Shown here piece after piece: positions 15,773-23,726 of a DNA stretch of 39,916 bases (its first letter is position 1; the number at the start of each line of letters is the position of its first letter). The translations under genes and the position numbers were made by a program. The stretch lies in contig NZ_JAAIKO010000057.1 of NCBI RefSeq assembly GCF_016107395.1, positions 1-39,916 of the forward strand, read 5' to 3'. Under the pieces are notes generated by a model, which was not told the origin of the DNA, searched no databases, and worked only from the letters and a program-made list of their open reading frames with translations. The stretch is from Streptomyces fildesensis. Lineage in GTDB: Bacteria; Actinomycetota; Actinomycetes; Streptomycetales; Streptomycetaceae.

Positions 15773-16184
15773 GAGGACGAGGAAGTGGCCGAATCGCGTC
15801 TTCATCCTGCGGGAGGCCATGCGGTGCTCAGTACATTGCAATCGCCGCCCAGGTAGGGCAAACCGACGAAATGCAGGTCCCGACGTGGTGCAACGCGCAG
15901 AGCCAAGCTGGGCCAACTGGCCGGGCGGCCACCGCGACTCGCGTGTGTGATGGGATCACGGGCCGGCACGCCCCAGCCTCAGATATCTGGATCTTCGGCA
16001 CCCTGGGGCCCGACGGCTGTTTCACCGGCCGGGAGCCCGCAGCAGCACCTCGGTGCCGCAGCCGGTGCCGTCTGCTTCGGCTGCCCCAGCCGCTTCCACC
16101 GGTTCAGCTGCTTCCATCGATCCGCGAACGGGTCCCGGGCCGTGCGCCGTGCGCCCGGCCCGGAGCCGTGCACCACTGGCGGGG
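15773..16184. other. Gap upstream of the phosphatase chain
   Basis: No confident gene. A minus-strand ATG at 15805 opens a 15-codon frame (MKTRFGHFLVLSGFA) ending before the inverted repeat, a possible leader peptide. Another 31-codon minus-strand frame (MEAAEPVEAAGAAEADGTG then CGTEVLLRAPGR) near 16013-16108 lacks a ribosome site. Both are weak. Confidence 0.3.
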
Positions 16185-17075
16185 TCAGCGACGGTCGGCG
16201 AGACTGCCTGGGCGGAAGTGCTGGATGTTCTCGCTCAGGAAGGCCTCCAGAGTGCGGGGTTCGCGGCCCAGGATCCGGGAGACGGTGTCCGTGGGCTGTT
16301 CCGGCCGGGTCACGGCCAGTTGCTGGATCTCCACGATGTGGGAGGCCAGCCAGTTGGGCAGGCCGCCGTGCTCGACCAGGTTCTGCCGCATGGCCGCGGG
16401 CGGCAGGTCGACGTACTGGATCCGGCGTCCGAGCACCAAACTCAGCCGCTCGGCCAACTCGGGCTGGCTGAAGGTCCGCCGCCCGGTGAGGGTGTAGGTC
16501 TGCCCGGCGATCTGGGGTCGCAGGAGAGCCTCGGCGGCGACGTCGCCGATGTCGCGGCAGTCGACGTAGTTGCAGGCGGCGTCCCCCAACGCGCCGAGGA
16601 CGACGTCTCGAGCCACGATCGCTGGCGCCAGGGTCAGCAGTTTCTGCATGAAGGCGTAGGGGCGCAGCAGGGTGTGGGTCAGGCCGGTGTCACGCAGGAC
16701 CTCCTCGATGCTGTGGTGCCAGCGGGAGATGGCGACCGGGGAGTCCGGGGCGGCCGCCGGGGCGGAAAGCTTGACGATGTGCCGGATGCCGCTGTCGGCG
16801 GCGATGGTGATGGCGCGGGTTTCCAGAGCCACCTGTGCCGGGCTGTTGACCATGCTGATGAACAGCTGGTCGGCGCCGTGGAAGGCGCTCCGCAGCGACT
16901 TCGGGTCCTGGGCGTCGGCTGCTCGGACCTCGACCAGTGTCCGGGCCGCTTCGTCGAGACCGGCCCACAGCCGGTCGGGGTCGCGGCTCAGTGCCCGGCT
17001 CGGCACCCCGAGGGCGACCAGGCGTTGGAGGAGTGCGCTGCCGGTTGCCCCGGTGGCTCCCATGATGACGATCAT
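16185..17075 (-). CDS. NmrA-like NAD(P)-binding protein (296 aa)
   Basis: Atypical short-chain oxidoreductase of the NmrA/HSCARG type. The Rossmann nucleotide motif is MIVIMGATGATGSALLQRL at the N-terminus. Then come SRDPDRLW (NADP phosphate-binding Arg), ADQLFISMVNSPAQV, GIRHIVKLSAPAA and WHHSIEEVLRDTGLTHTLLRPYAF, which carries the motif of the substrate region. NYVDCRDIGDVAAEALL and TYTLTGRRTFSQPELAERL follow. Such proteins act as redox sensors or quinone reductases. The ATG overlaps the upstream gene stop (ATGA) and has GAAGGG 9 bases upstream. It is probably in one operon with the membrane protein and MarR gene upstream. Confidence 0.88.
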   Translation of the reverse strand: MIVIMGATGATGSALLQRLVALGVPSRALSRDPDRLWAGLDEAARTLVEVRAADAQDPKSLRSAFHGADQLFISMVNSPAQVALETRAITIAADSGIRHIVKLSAPAAAPDSPVAISRWHHSIEEVLRDTGLTHTLLRPYAFMQKLLTLAPAIVARDVVLGALGDAACNYVDCRDIGDVAAEALLRPQIAGQTYTLTGRRTFSQPELAERLSLVLGRRIQYVDLPPAAMRQNLVEHGGLPNWLASHIVEIQQLAVTRPEQPTDTVSRILGREPRTLEAFLSENIQHFRPGSLADRR

Positions 17076-17527
17076 CGCTGTGCCCTTCGTATGGTGTGTG
17101 CTCCGCGCCAGCGCCAGGTGATGATCCCGGCGGCGAGGGCCGAGGAGAGCGGTAGGTCCAGTCGGAGGCGGTCGGGCCACGACCCGTGGAGCTCTGTGGT
17201 CCCGCCCGGCGTCCAGCCGGTGACCAGCCAGGCGACCAGGGCTCCGACAACTGCGGCCCCGATGGCGAGCGCGAGTGTCGGGACGATACGCGGCGCCGCG
17301 GTGAGCCACCCGCCCCGGGCGCGGCGGCGCTGCAGCCACGAGCCGATCAGCGTGGCCACCACCGCCGAGGTGCCCGCTATGGAGGTGCAGGCGGCGATGG
17401 TCAGGTCCGGTTGGGCGCTCGCGACGCCTCCCGCGCCGGCCATCAACGCTGGTGCCAGGTAGGCCACCAGGACCTCTCGCCACAGGGTGAAGCGGGGCGG
17501 CCCGGAGCCGCCCGGTTCATCAAGCAT
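17072..17527 (-). CDS. Small membrane protein in NmrA operon (151 aa)
   Basis: Unrecognised membrane protein with about four hydrophobic segments (LVAYLAPALMAGAGGVAS, LTIAACTSIAGTSAVVATLIG, IVPTLALAIGAAVVGALVAWLV, LSSALAAGIITW) and a basic end. Length and layout resemble the DUF1772/DoxX-like small membrane proteins often found with oxidoreductases, but no motif proves it. The start has AGGAG 9 bases upstream, and its stop overlaps the NmrA start, so translation is coupled. Confidence 0.75.
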   Translation of the reverse strand: MLDEPGGSGPPRFTLWREVLVAYLAPALMAGAGGVASAQPDLTIAACTSIAGTSAVVATLIGSWLQRRRARGGWLTAAPRIVPTLALAIGAAVVGALVAWLVTGWTPGGTTELHGSWPDRLRLDLPLSSALAAGIITWRWRGAHTIRRAQR

Positions 17528-17616
17528 TTGATTAGTCTCCTAACTATATGGGCAGAGAAAGCCCAGCCCACAGGGGTGGTGAACAAAGGACACAAGGGGG
17601 CCGCGAGCCCCGGCGG

Positions 17617-18135
17617 CTAGTCCTGCGTCAGCGCCGGAATACCCCGAACGAGACGGCCCAGCAGGTCCAGGAAGACCGTCCGCTCCTCGGCGCTGAGCGG
17701 GTCCACCATCGCCTGGAGCCGACCGAAGTGTTCCGGGGCCAACTCCCGCATCTTGCGCGCCCCCCGGGCGGTGAGCACGACGACGGCGGAACGGCCGTCC
17801 TCGGCGGACGGACGACGCAGCACCAGCCCGTCCCGCTCCAGGCCGTCGAGCAGGCCCGTCACGGTCGCCCTGGACACGCCGAGGCTCGCCGCAAGTTGCG
17901 AGGGGGACTTCTCGCCGTCCGCGTCCTCCAGGTCGGCCAGCAGACGGTAGCGTCCGGCAGACAGGCCGAACCGGGAGAAGTGCACCTCGACCGCCTGGCC
18001 GAGCCGGGCCCCGGCCGCCATCAGGCGCACCGCGACGAGCACCGCCTGGGGGTCGACGTCGAGGCCGTAACGCCGGATCTGGTAACGGGCCTGATCCAGC
18101 GTGGGGATTTCCTCGGGCCTCGGTTCCTGTGCCAT
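17617..18135 (-). CDS. MarR family transcriptional regulator (172 aa)
   Basis: Winged-helix MarR regulator. Dimerisation helices (QAVLVAVRLMAAGARLGQAV) precede the DNA-binding domain: SPSQLAASLGVSRATVTGLLDG (recognition helix), LERDGLVLRRPSAEDGRS (wing) and VVVLTARGARKMRELAPE. Near the C-terminus LSAEERTVFLDLLGRLV completes the dimer interface. The ATG has no ribosome site but a promoter whose expected start point falls at the ATG, so the mRNA is probably leaderless. It lies 89 bases ahead of the membrane/NmrA gene pair, which it probably controls. Confidence 0.9.
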   Translation of the reverse strand: MAQEPRPEEIPTLDQARYQIRRYGLDVDPQAVLVAVRLMAAGARLGQAVEVHFSRFGLSAGRYRLLADLEDADGEKSPSQLAASLGVSRATVTGLLDGLERDGLVLRRPSAEDGRSAVVVLTARGARKMRELAPEHFGRLQAMVDPLSAEERTVFLDLLGRLVRGIPALTQD

Positions 18136-18142
18136 GCAAAGT

Positions 18143-18172
18143 AGTATGGTCGCTAATCATTCTCTTCGTCAA
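18143..18172 (-). promoter_or_regulatory. Probable leaderless promoter of the MarR gene
   Basis: On the minus strand TTGACG (18167-18172) and CATACT (18143-18148) are 18 bases apart, and the predicted transcription start is 7-8 bases downstream, at or next to the ATG at 18135. This explains the missing ribosome site. An ATTAGCGACCATACTA element overlapping the -10 could be the autoregulatory site, as a TTAG...CTAA element also lies ahead of the membrane gene near 17532-17543. Confidence 0.5.
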
Positions 18173-18396
18173 GGCGCGGAGCCGACGCCAGACGCCGGAC
18201 CACTCCCCCGGACGGTCGACCGGTGAACCTGCTCAGCGACGTTCAGGCCACTACCGGGCCGGCGTTCGGCGGCCGACGCCCAACCAGCTTCTCCTCGTTC
18301 CGGGGGCCCCGCTCCGCATGGTGCGGAGCCCTCTCTACGATGCTCCCGTGCCGTCCGATCAGCGGGGGCCATCGGGAGTGTGGGGGAAGGTTCGAC

Positions 18397-19101
18397 ATGG
18401 AGAATCCGGCGGGTTCACGGTCGCCGGTGCCCGTTCGCAGAGCGAATCGGAAAGCTCTCATCGTCTCGTGTGCCGTACTGGCGGCCGGGGTGCTGCTGGT
18501 GTTGAGCGACATCGTCGCGTTCCGAATGAACATCCAGTTGCTCTCCCAGCCGAGCGACGCGATGCGGCCGACCTTTGAACACGACAGCAAAATCGTCGCA
18601 GAAAGGATCGAAGGCAACCAGGTGCGACGCGGTGACGTGGTCGTGATCGACATTCCGCAGTGGAAATTTTCCGGATCCGTCATCAAGCGAGTGATCGGTG
18701 TCGGCGGGGACCGGGCCAGCTGCGCCGTGCAGGGCAAGGTGACGGTGAACGGCAAGCCGCTCGACGAGCCCTACGTCCTCAACGGGGTGACCAACGGGCT
18801 GCTCCGCGACTACGACGTGATCGTCCCTCCCGGGCGGCTCTTCCTGCTCGGCGACAATCGCGTCGACTCCCTCGACTCCCGTTTCCACCTCGACATGGAG
18901 CAGGGAACCGTCCCCGCCTCCGCCGTGTCCGCCCGGACGACGACCGGCGCCGGAGCGCTGATGCCTTACGAGGTGTCCTTCGGTGCCGGGCTGATCATCG
19001 CGCTGGCCGGGCTGATCGGCACGGTGATCGCCTGGGCCAAGGGGCGACGCCGGATCGTCCCCGCGCCGAGCGGCATCGCAGTCCCGCACGACTGGCCGTA
19101 A
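18397..19101 (+). CDS. Signal-peptidase-I-like protein with catalytic Ser replaced (234 aa)
   Basis: S26 (LepB-type) fold. It has an N-terminal membrane helix (about residues 20-42), box B at PSDAMRPTFEHDSKIVAER, box C/D around FSGSVIKRVIGVGGDRAS (general-base Lys97), box E LFLLGDNRVDSLDSR and a C-terminal helix (about 195-214). In active enzymes the box-B Ser directly precedes Met; here that position is Ala55 (codon GCG), with Ser53 two residues earlier. Everything else is kept, including the Lys. The protein may therefore bind but not cut signal peptides, or use another nucleophile. The start is set by GGAAGG 6 bases upstream. It lies just before a small secreted protein on the same strand. 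Confidence 0.8.
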   Translation: MENPAGSRSPVPVRRANRKALIVSCAVLAAGVLLVLSDIVAFRMNIQLLSQPSDAMRPTFEHDSKIVAERIEGNQVRRGDVVVIDIPQWKFSGSVIKRVIGVGGDRASCAVQGKVTVNGKPLDEPYVLNGVTNGLLRDYDVIVPPGRLFLLGDNRVDSLDSRFHLDMEQGTVPASAVSARTTTGAGALMPYEVSFGAGLIIALAGLIGTVIAWAKGRRRIVPAPSGIAVPHDWP

Positions 19102-19363
19102 CCGGCGACGAACAAGGCCAACACGCGGCAGTGCCGCACACGGATGGTGTCACGCCGTGCTGCGCGGGGCCGAGTTCACACGGTCCTCACCACGCCATCA
19201 CGGTGCCGGCTCGGCCAACGTTGGCGACTCACCGATCCGAACTGTTGTTGCAAGCGGGTTTTTGCCAACTGCGCCGCGCGCCTTGTCCGGGTGGTCGCCG
19301 ACTGTCATCGTCGGGACCTGTGCCCGGCATGACGACCTGTGCGAGCGGAACCGGGGAAACGAG

Positions 19364-19834
19364 ATGAAGATTCTGAAAGGGCCGACGTCGAGGCGAAGGG
19401 CGTTCGTGCTGGGGATTCTCGTGATGATCGCGAGCCTGCTGCAGGCGCCGGCCGCGTCGGCGACCGATCCGGCAGACGCTCCGCCCGGCTACGGCGGACC
19501 GTTCAACTCCTGCCCGGGCCAAACGTGGAAGAACGTGACCCTGCGCAACGGCACCACGGAACTCGGGTACCTGCAGATCTGGTACCACGGCACCTACAAG
19601 GGCGGCACCTACTGCGCGCGGGCCGGCGAGGGAATCCCCGGTGCGCATCACATGGAGATCGTCGTTCGCCGCGGGGACTGGCAGACGTCCTGGTACGACT
19701 CGGGCACCTACAACGACTACGCCGGCTTCATCGACGTGTACGGCGCGGCGACGAAGTGCGTCCACTTCTTTGGCCGGGTCACGGTGAACGGGGTGAACTA
19801 CGAGCGGACTTGGCTGACCCCCGAGTGCCTTTGA
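19364..19834 (+). CDS. Small secreted protein (156 aa)
   Basis: Exported protein with a clear Sec signal peptide: basic start (MKILKGPTSRRRAF), hydrophobic core (VLGILVMIASLLQ) and a cleavage site after APAASA near residue 33. The mature part is about 120 residues, rich in Tyr, Trp and Gly, with four Cys (FNSCPG, TYCARAG, TKCVHFF, PECL) that could make two disulphides, and beta-rich stretches such as GYLQIWYHGTYKGGTY and DVYGAATKCVHFFGRVTV. It resembles small spore-associated or secreted Streptomyces proteins but no family is certain. GGGGAAACGAG precedes the ATG. It follows the signal-peptidase-like gene by 262 bases. Confidence 0.78.
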   Translation: MKILKGPTSRRRAFVLGILVMIASLLQAPAASATDPADAPPGYGGPFNSCPGQTWKNVTLRNGTTELGYLQIWYHGTYKGGTYCARAGEGIPGAHHMEIVVRRGDWQTSWYDSGTYNDYAGFIDVYGAATKCVHFFGRVTVNGVNYERTWLTPECL

Positions 19835-19852
19835 CGCCGACCGTCGCAGACG

Positions 19853-20797
19853 TCAGGCGGTCGAACCTCCTGGTGCGCGAAGAGTCCGGCGGACGGCGTC
19901 GCGGAGCCAGTGGTGGGCTCCGTCGGCTGCCTGGCGGGGATGCCAGGCCATGCCGATGGTCAGTGGCGGCAGAGGCAAGGGGATATCGAGCAGGTGCAGG
20001 CCGAGGGCAGTGGCGTCGGCGGTGAGGGGTGAGGGGGTCGCTCCGGGGAGCGCTGCGGGGACCAGGCAGACGACGTCGCTGCGGGCGGCAAGGGCCATCG
20101 CGGCCAGATGGCTGGGGAGGACAACAGCCACCCGCCGGCGCAGGTCGTGCTCGGCCAGGGCGGTGTCGAGGGGACCGGTGAACCGGCCGCGTCGGCTGAC
20201 CGCGACATGGTCGGCGGCAGCGAGCCGGGCCGGGGTCAGGGGTCCCTCGGTCAGGGGGTGACCGGGCCGGACGGCGGCCACCATCCGCAGGGTGACCAGC
20301 TTTTCGACCCGGGTTTCGGGATCGACGTGGTCGATGGATCCGATCTCCAGGTCGATCCGGCCGTCTCGGAGGGCCGGCTCAGCCTCCAACTCCTCGGCCC
20401 GGAAACGCAAGGAGATACCCGGCGCCTCTTGCCGGGCCAGTAGCAGCAGGCCGGAGGCCAGCGCCGCACCGACCAGGTCGGCGGCCTGGAGAGTGAAGGT
20501 GCTGCGCAAGGTGGCGGGATCGACAACGGTGCCGGGGGCGAGCAGTGCTTCCAGGCTGCGCACCACCACAGCGGCCTCGTCGCGCAGGGCCTGGGCGCGC
20601 GGAGTGGGGACCATGGTCTGCCCTGCCCGGACCAGAAGCGGATCTTGGAGGATGCGGCGCAGACGGGCGAGGGTGCGACTCATGGCCGCCGGGGAGGTGT
20701 GCAGGCGGGCGGCGGCGCGCGTGACGCTCTGCTCGGTCAGCAGGGCGCCCAGCGCGACGGCGAGGTTGGCGTCGATGACCGGATCAGAGCTGTTCAC
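19853..20797 (-). CDS. LysR family transcriptional regulator (314 aa)
   Basis: LysR regulator with an N-terminal helix-turn-helix (VALGALLTEQSVTRAAARLHTSPAAMSRTLARLR is the region, residues about 14-48) and a periplasmic-binding-protein-like effector domain (FTLQAADLVGAAL, RIDLEIGSIDHVDPETRVEKL, LPSHLAAMALAARSDVVCLVP). The GTG start has GGAA about 8 bases upstream. It is divergent from an NmrA-type gene with palindromes in between, the usual LysR arrangement of controlling the opposite gene and itself. It ends 18 bases from the convergent secreted-protein gene. Confidence 0.9.
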   Translation of the reverse strand: MNSSDPVIDANLAVALGALLTEQSVTRAAARLHTSPAAMSRTLARLRRILQDPLLVRAGQTMVPTPRAQALRDEAAVVVRSLEALLAPGTVVDPATLRSTFTLQAADLVGAALASGLLLLARQEAPGISLRFRAEELEAEPALRDGRIDLEIGSIDHVDPETRVEKLVTLRMVAAVRPGHPLTEGPLTPARLAAADHVAVSRRGRFTGPLDTALAEHDLRRRVAVVLPSHLAAMALAARSDVVCLVPAALPGATPSPLTADATALGLHLLDIPLPLPPLTIGMAWHPRQAADGAHHWLRDAVRRTLRAPGGSTA

Positions 20798-20815
20798 CAG
20801 GGTAATTCCATTTCA

Positions 20816-20855
20816 GGCAATGATTGCGTGCCGAAGTTCCCATTGTGGCATTGCC
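20816..20855. promoter_or_regulatory. Two palindromes between LysR and NmrA genes
   Basis: GCAAT-G-ATTGC (20817-20827) is a perfect 5+1+5 palindrome and GGCATTGCC (20847-20855) a perfect 4+1+4 palindrome with the same half-site flavour, about 30 bases apart centre to centre. LysR proteins bind two such sites in divergent promoters. Function is inferred. Confidence 0.5.
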
Positions 20856-20910
20856 GTGGTCCTCAGCAGGATGAAGGGCATACCGATCCGGCACGACCTA
20901 CGAGGTTTTC

Positions 20911-21804
20911 ATGATCGTCATCACTGCTCCCACGGGGAACATCGGCCGCCACCTGCTGCCCCTGCTGCTGGAGGCCGCCCCCACCCACGGGGAGGAACTG
21001 CGGGTGATCGTGCGCGACCCCGCCCGGCTCCCTGACGCGGTGCGCGAACGCGTCGAGGTGGTCATCGGCTCGCACGGCGACGCCGAGGTCGTCGACCGGG
21101 CCTTCGAGGGCGCGGACGCCGTCTTCTGGCTCGTCCCCCCGGACTCCTCTCTGGCCCCGATGGACGCCTACTGCGGCTTCACCGACCCCGCCGCGGAGGC
21201 GCTCGCCGCCCACGGCGTCGGACACGTCGTCGGCGTCTCCGCGCTCGGCCGCGGCACTCCGGTCGCCGACCGCGCCGGACTCGTCACCGTCTCCCTCGCC
21301 GTGGACGACCTCATCGCGAAAACCGGTGTCTCCTACCGGGCCCTGGCCAACCCCTCCTTCTTCGAGAACTTCCTGGAGGAGGCCGACTCGATCCGCGAGA
21401 AGGGCGTCTTCACCGACGTCCTGGACGCCGACCGCAAGGCCCCCCTCGTCGCCGTCGCCGACATCGCCGCCGTCGCCGCCCGCCTGCTGCTGGACCGCTC
21501 CTGGACCGACGTCGCCGACGTCCCGGTTCTCGGGCCCCAGGACCTGTCACCCAACGACCTGGCCCGCATCATGACCGAGCAGCTGGGCCGCCCCGTCCGC
21601 TACGAGCGCCAGTCGCTCGACGAGCTGCACAGCACCCTCGTCGGCTACGGCCTCAACGAGGAATTCGTCCAGGGCATCGTCGACATGAAGCAGGCCAAGG
21701 ACAACGGTCTCGACGCCGGCGTCACCCGTACCCCGGACACCGCCTCTCCCACCACCTTCGAGCAGGTGTGCGCCCGGACCCTCAAGCCCGCCGTCCTGTC
21801 CTGA
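20911..21804 (+). CDS. NmrA-like NAD(P)-binding protein (297 aa)
   Basis: A second atypical short-chain oxidoreductase. The Rossmann motif is MIVITAPTGNIGRHLLPLLL, followed by RVIVRDPARLPDAVRERV, AVFWLVPPDSS, VVGVSALGRGTPVADRAG and the substrate region SYRALANPSFFENFLEEA. LVAVADIAAVAARLLLDRSW and VPVLGPQDLSPNDLARIM match the NmrA family end. It shares only general fold features with the NmrA protein at 16185-17075. GAGG precedes the ATG. It faces a LysR gene and is followed 47 bases later by a darcynin-like gene, probably in one operon. Confidence 0.9.
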   Translation: MIVITAPTGNIGRHLLPLLLEAAPTHGEELRVIVRDPARLPDAVRERVEVVIGSHGDAEVVDRAFEGADAVFWLVPPDSSLAPMDAYCGFTDPAAEALAAHGVGHVVGVSALGRGTPVADRAGLVTVSLAVDDLIAKTGVSYRALANPSFFENFLEEADSIREKGVFTDVLDADRKAPLVAVADIAAVAARLLLDRSWTDVADVPVLGPQDLSPNDLARIMTEQLGRPVRYERQSLDELHSTLVGYGLNEEFVQGIVDMKQAKDNGLDAGVTRTPDTASPTTFEQVCARTLKPAVLS

Positions 21805-21851
21805 ACCGGGCCATCACATCGAGACCCCCTGCCACTTGGGAAGGACCCGTC

Positions 21852-22217
21852 ATGCCCACTGAGGAAGCCGAAGCACCGGTGACCGCTTTCCTGCTCGTCA
21901 AGACCACACCTGAATGGCTTGCCCTGACCGTCCAGGAGCGGGTGGACGCCTTCACCACCCAGGTCGTCCCCGCGATCGAGGCCAAAACCACCGGCGTCCG
22001 GTCACGCTTCTACGACACCGAGTTCTACTCCGCACGCGTCACCGATGTCTGGGTCTGGGAAGCAGACGATCACCACGCCTACCAGCTCCTCATCGACGCG
22101 CTGCGGGAGACTCCGTTCTGGGACCGCTACTTCGAGGTCGTCGACCTGCTCGTCGGCACCGAGAACGGCTACGCCCGCACCTACGGCCTCGACGCGGTCG
22201 CCACCATCACGACCTGA
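21852..22217 (+). CDS. Darcynin-like domain protein (121 aa)
   Basis: Small protein of the darcynin family, an uncharacterised ferredoxin-like or dimeric alpha/beta-barrel fold. Typical blocks are VTAFLLVKTTPEWLALTVQE, SRFYDTEFYSARVTDVWVWE, DDHHAYQLLIDALRETPFWD and YFEVVDLLVGTENGYA. GGAAGGAC lies before the ATG chosen. The open frame runs upstream into the NmrA stop region but without a ribosome site. Placement behind an NmrA-type reductase suggests it helps with or responds to the same small molecule. A strong hairpin follows the gene. Confidence 0.85.
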   Translation: MPTEEAEAPVTAFLLVKTTPEWLALTVQERVDAFTTQVVPAIEAKTTGVRSRFYDTEFYSARVTDVWVWEADDHHAYQLLIDALRETPFWDRYFEVVDLLVGTENGYARTYGLDAVATITT

Positions 22218-22283
22218 CACACCGCCCGCTCCACGCGACCGGGCCGGTGTCCGCTAAGGAAGCGGCACGGAAACCGAACCGCT

Positions 22284-22313
22284 CATGGGCCGCCTCCCAA
22301 GAGGCGGCCCATG
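22284..22313. terminator. Bidirectional terminator hairpin
   Basis: A perfect 13-bp stem with a CCAA loop: CATGGGCCGCCTC pairs with GAGGCGGCCCATG. It sits between the convergent darcynin-like gene and the DsbA-like lipoprotein gene, about 70 bases from each stop, so it can end transcription from both sides. Confidence 0.8.
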
Positions 22314-22383
22314 CGCGCCTGTCCGCGCGCGCCGACGCGTTCGTTGGGGGCGGCCCCACGCCCGCCGGGCGACGAAGCACCGT

Positions 22384-23166
22384 CTACTTCAGGGTCAGCC
22401 AGGCTGCGGGATCCTGCTGTACCGCTCGCATCAACATGCGGAACGTCGAGGGCTCGAAGAGGACGCCGGAGTAGGCCTCGGGGATCCGCCTTCCGTTGAT
22501 CACGCCGGTGGGCGTACCCGGTCCGCGGTGGTCAGGAGTGGCCGCGTCATATGCCGTTTGGGAGGCGCTGACGAAGGCGCGGTACTTCATCGTTTTGACG
22601 GCCGAGTCGAAGGCCGGACTGCGCAGACCCGCGACCTTCGTGGCCTGTTGCAGGAGAAACGCGTCGGTGTAGCCGTCGACGGACTCCTCGGGCTGATTCT
22701 GGTAGAGCACCGCGTGATACTCGGCGAACTTGCCCGCGTCCAGCGCCGCCCGCAACGCATTGACCGCCTTCTTCGAGCCGCTGCCTCCCAGCCTCTCATC
22801 GAGGAAGGACGCCAGCACGTACTGGGTCTTCACATCACGCTGCACCGTCAAGGCCTGCAATGCCGGTCCGGCGCCGGTGAGTTCGAACTCCTCACAGACC
22901 GGGCACCGCGGATCCTCGTAAAGGAGCACCGTCACCGGCGCGCCAGGATCTCCGACAGTGATCGTGATGCCGTCCGCGCCGAGCTTCTCGGGCAGGTACT
23001 TCAGACCTGCAGCGGAGTCCTTCGACCCCGTTGCGATGGTCTGCTCCACGACGGGTGCCGGCTCCGAACGGCTGCCTCCCCCAGCGCAGCCCGTCGACGA
23101 CCATCCCACGACGGCCACCAGAACGGCCGCGGCCAGCCGTCTCCTCACACCATGCGTCACCAGCAC
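22384..23166 (-). CDS. DsbA-like thioredoxin-fold lipoprotein (260 aa)
   Basis: Extracytoplasmic thioredoxin-fold protein. The signal sequence LAAAVLVAVVGWSSTGC has a lipobox ending at Cys27, so it is anchored to the outer membrane face. The redox motif is Cys88-Pro-Val-Cys91 in LLYEDPRCPVCEEF, as in DsbA/thioredoxin_4 proteins; a helical insert (ALRAALDAGKFAEYHAVLYQ) follows, and the cis-Pro loop is GTPTGVINGRRIPE. It may make or repair disulphides in secreted proteins. The GTG start has GGGGAGGG 4 bases upstream; the GTG two codons later is an alternative. It stands alone, convergent with the darcynin-like gene. Confidence 0.87.
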   Translation of the reverse strand: MLVTHGVRRRLAAAVLVAVVGWSSTGCAGGGSRSEPAPVVEQTIATGSKDSAAGLKYLPEKLGADGITITVGDPGAPVTVLLYEDPRCPVCEEFELTGAGPALQALTVQRDVKTQYVLASFLDERLGGSGSKKAVNALRAALDAGKFAEYHAVLYQNQPEESVDGYTDAFLLQQATKVAGLRSPAFDSAVKTMKYRAFVSASQTAYDAATPDHRGPGTPTGVINGRRIPEAYSGVLFEPSTFRMLMRAVQQDPAAWLTLK

Positions 23167-23343
23167 AGATCCCTCCCCAGGTCCTCAGGAGGATAGATCA
23201 TGCGTGCGACACATGCCGACACCAATACTCCGGCACCAGGCCCGTACAGATGGATTCGCCGAGCCGTGTCCCTGGGCCGCGCGGTCCGGGGCCGGGACGG
23301 GTGAATGCGGCCGCGCTGCGGACGACCACCGGCCGCCAGGCCT

Positions 23344-23559
23344 TCACTCCTGCGGCGTCTGCCCGATCTTGGCAAGCGTCAGGACACCGCCGCCGATACC
23401 CCATCCGGCGTCGGCGACCTCTTCGACCAGTACGAGGGTGGTGGCCCGGGCGCGGTCGCCGAAGACCTCGGCGTACAGGTCGGTGGTGCGCGTGATGATC
23501 TGCTCCTTCTGCTCTGCGGTGAGGGTGCCGGCGGGGACCTTGAAGTTCGCGAAAGGCAT
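23344..23559 (-). CDS. Tautomerase family protein (71 aa)
   Basis: Small enzyme of the 4-oxalocrotonate tautomerase superfamily. After the initiator Met comes the catalytic Pro (MPFANFKVPAGTLTAEQKEQI), followed by TDLYAEVFGDRARATTLVLVEEV and the end GWGIGGGVLTLAKIGQ, typical of the family. The length (about 70 residues after Met removal) is right. GAGAG lies upstream of the ATG. It is divergent from the MmyB-type regulator gene (167 bases between), which may control it. Confidence 0.85.
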   Translation of the reverse strand: MPFANFKVPAGTLTAEQKEQIITRTTDLYAEVFGDRARATTLVLVEEVADAGWGIGGGVLTLAKIGQTPQE

Positions 23560-23726
23560 GGTGCTCTCTTTTCGTGCGGGGGGCGCCGGACCTGCTCACA
23601 ACGAGCAGGAGGCCGACCCCGATGCGGCAACCATCCGTCCTGGTCGCCTGCTCCGGCCAGGGCTGAGCCCACCCAGGGGTCACCAGCCCCTGGCTCGGAC
23701 CCCGCCGGAGAGGCGACGATGAGCGG

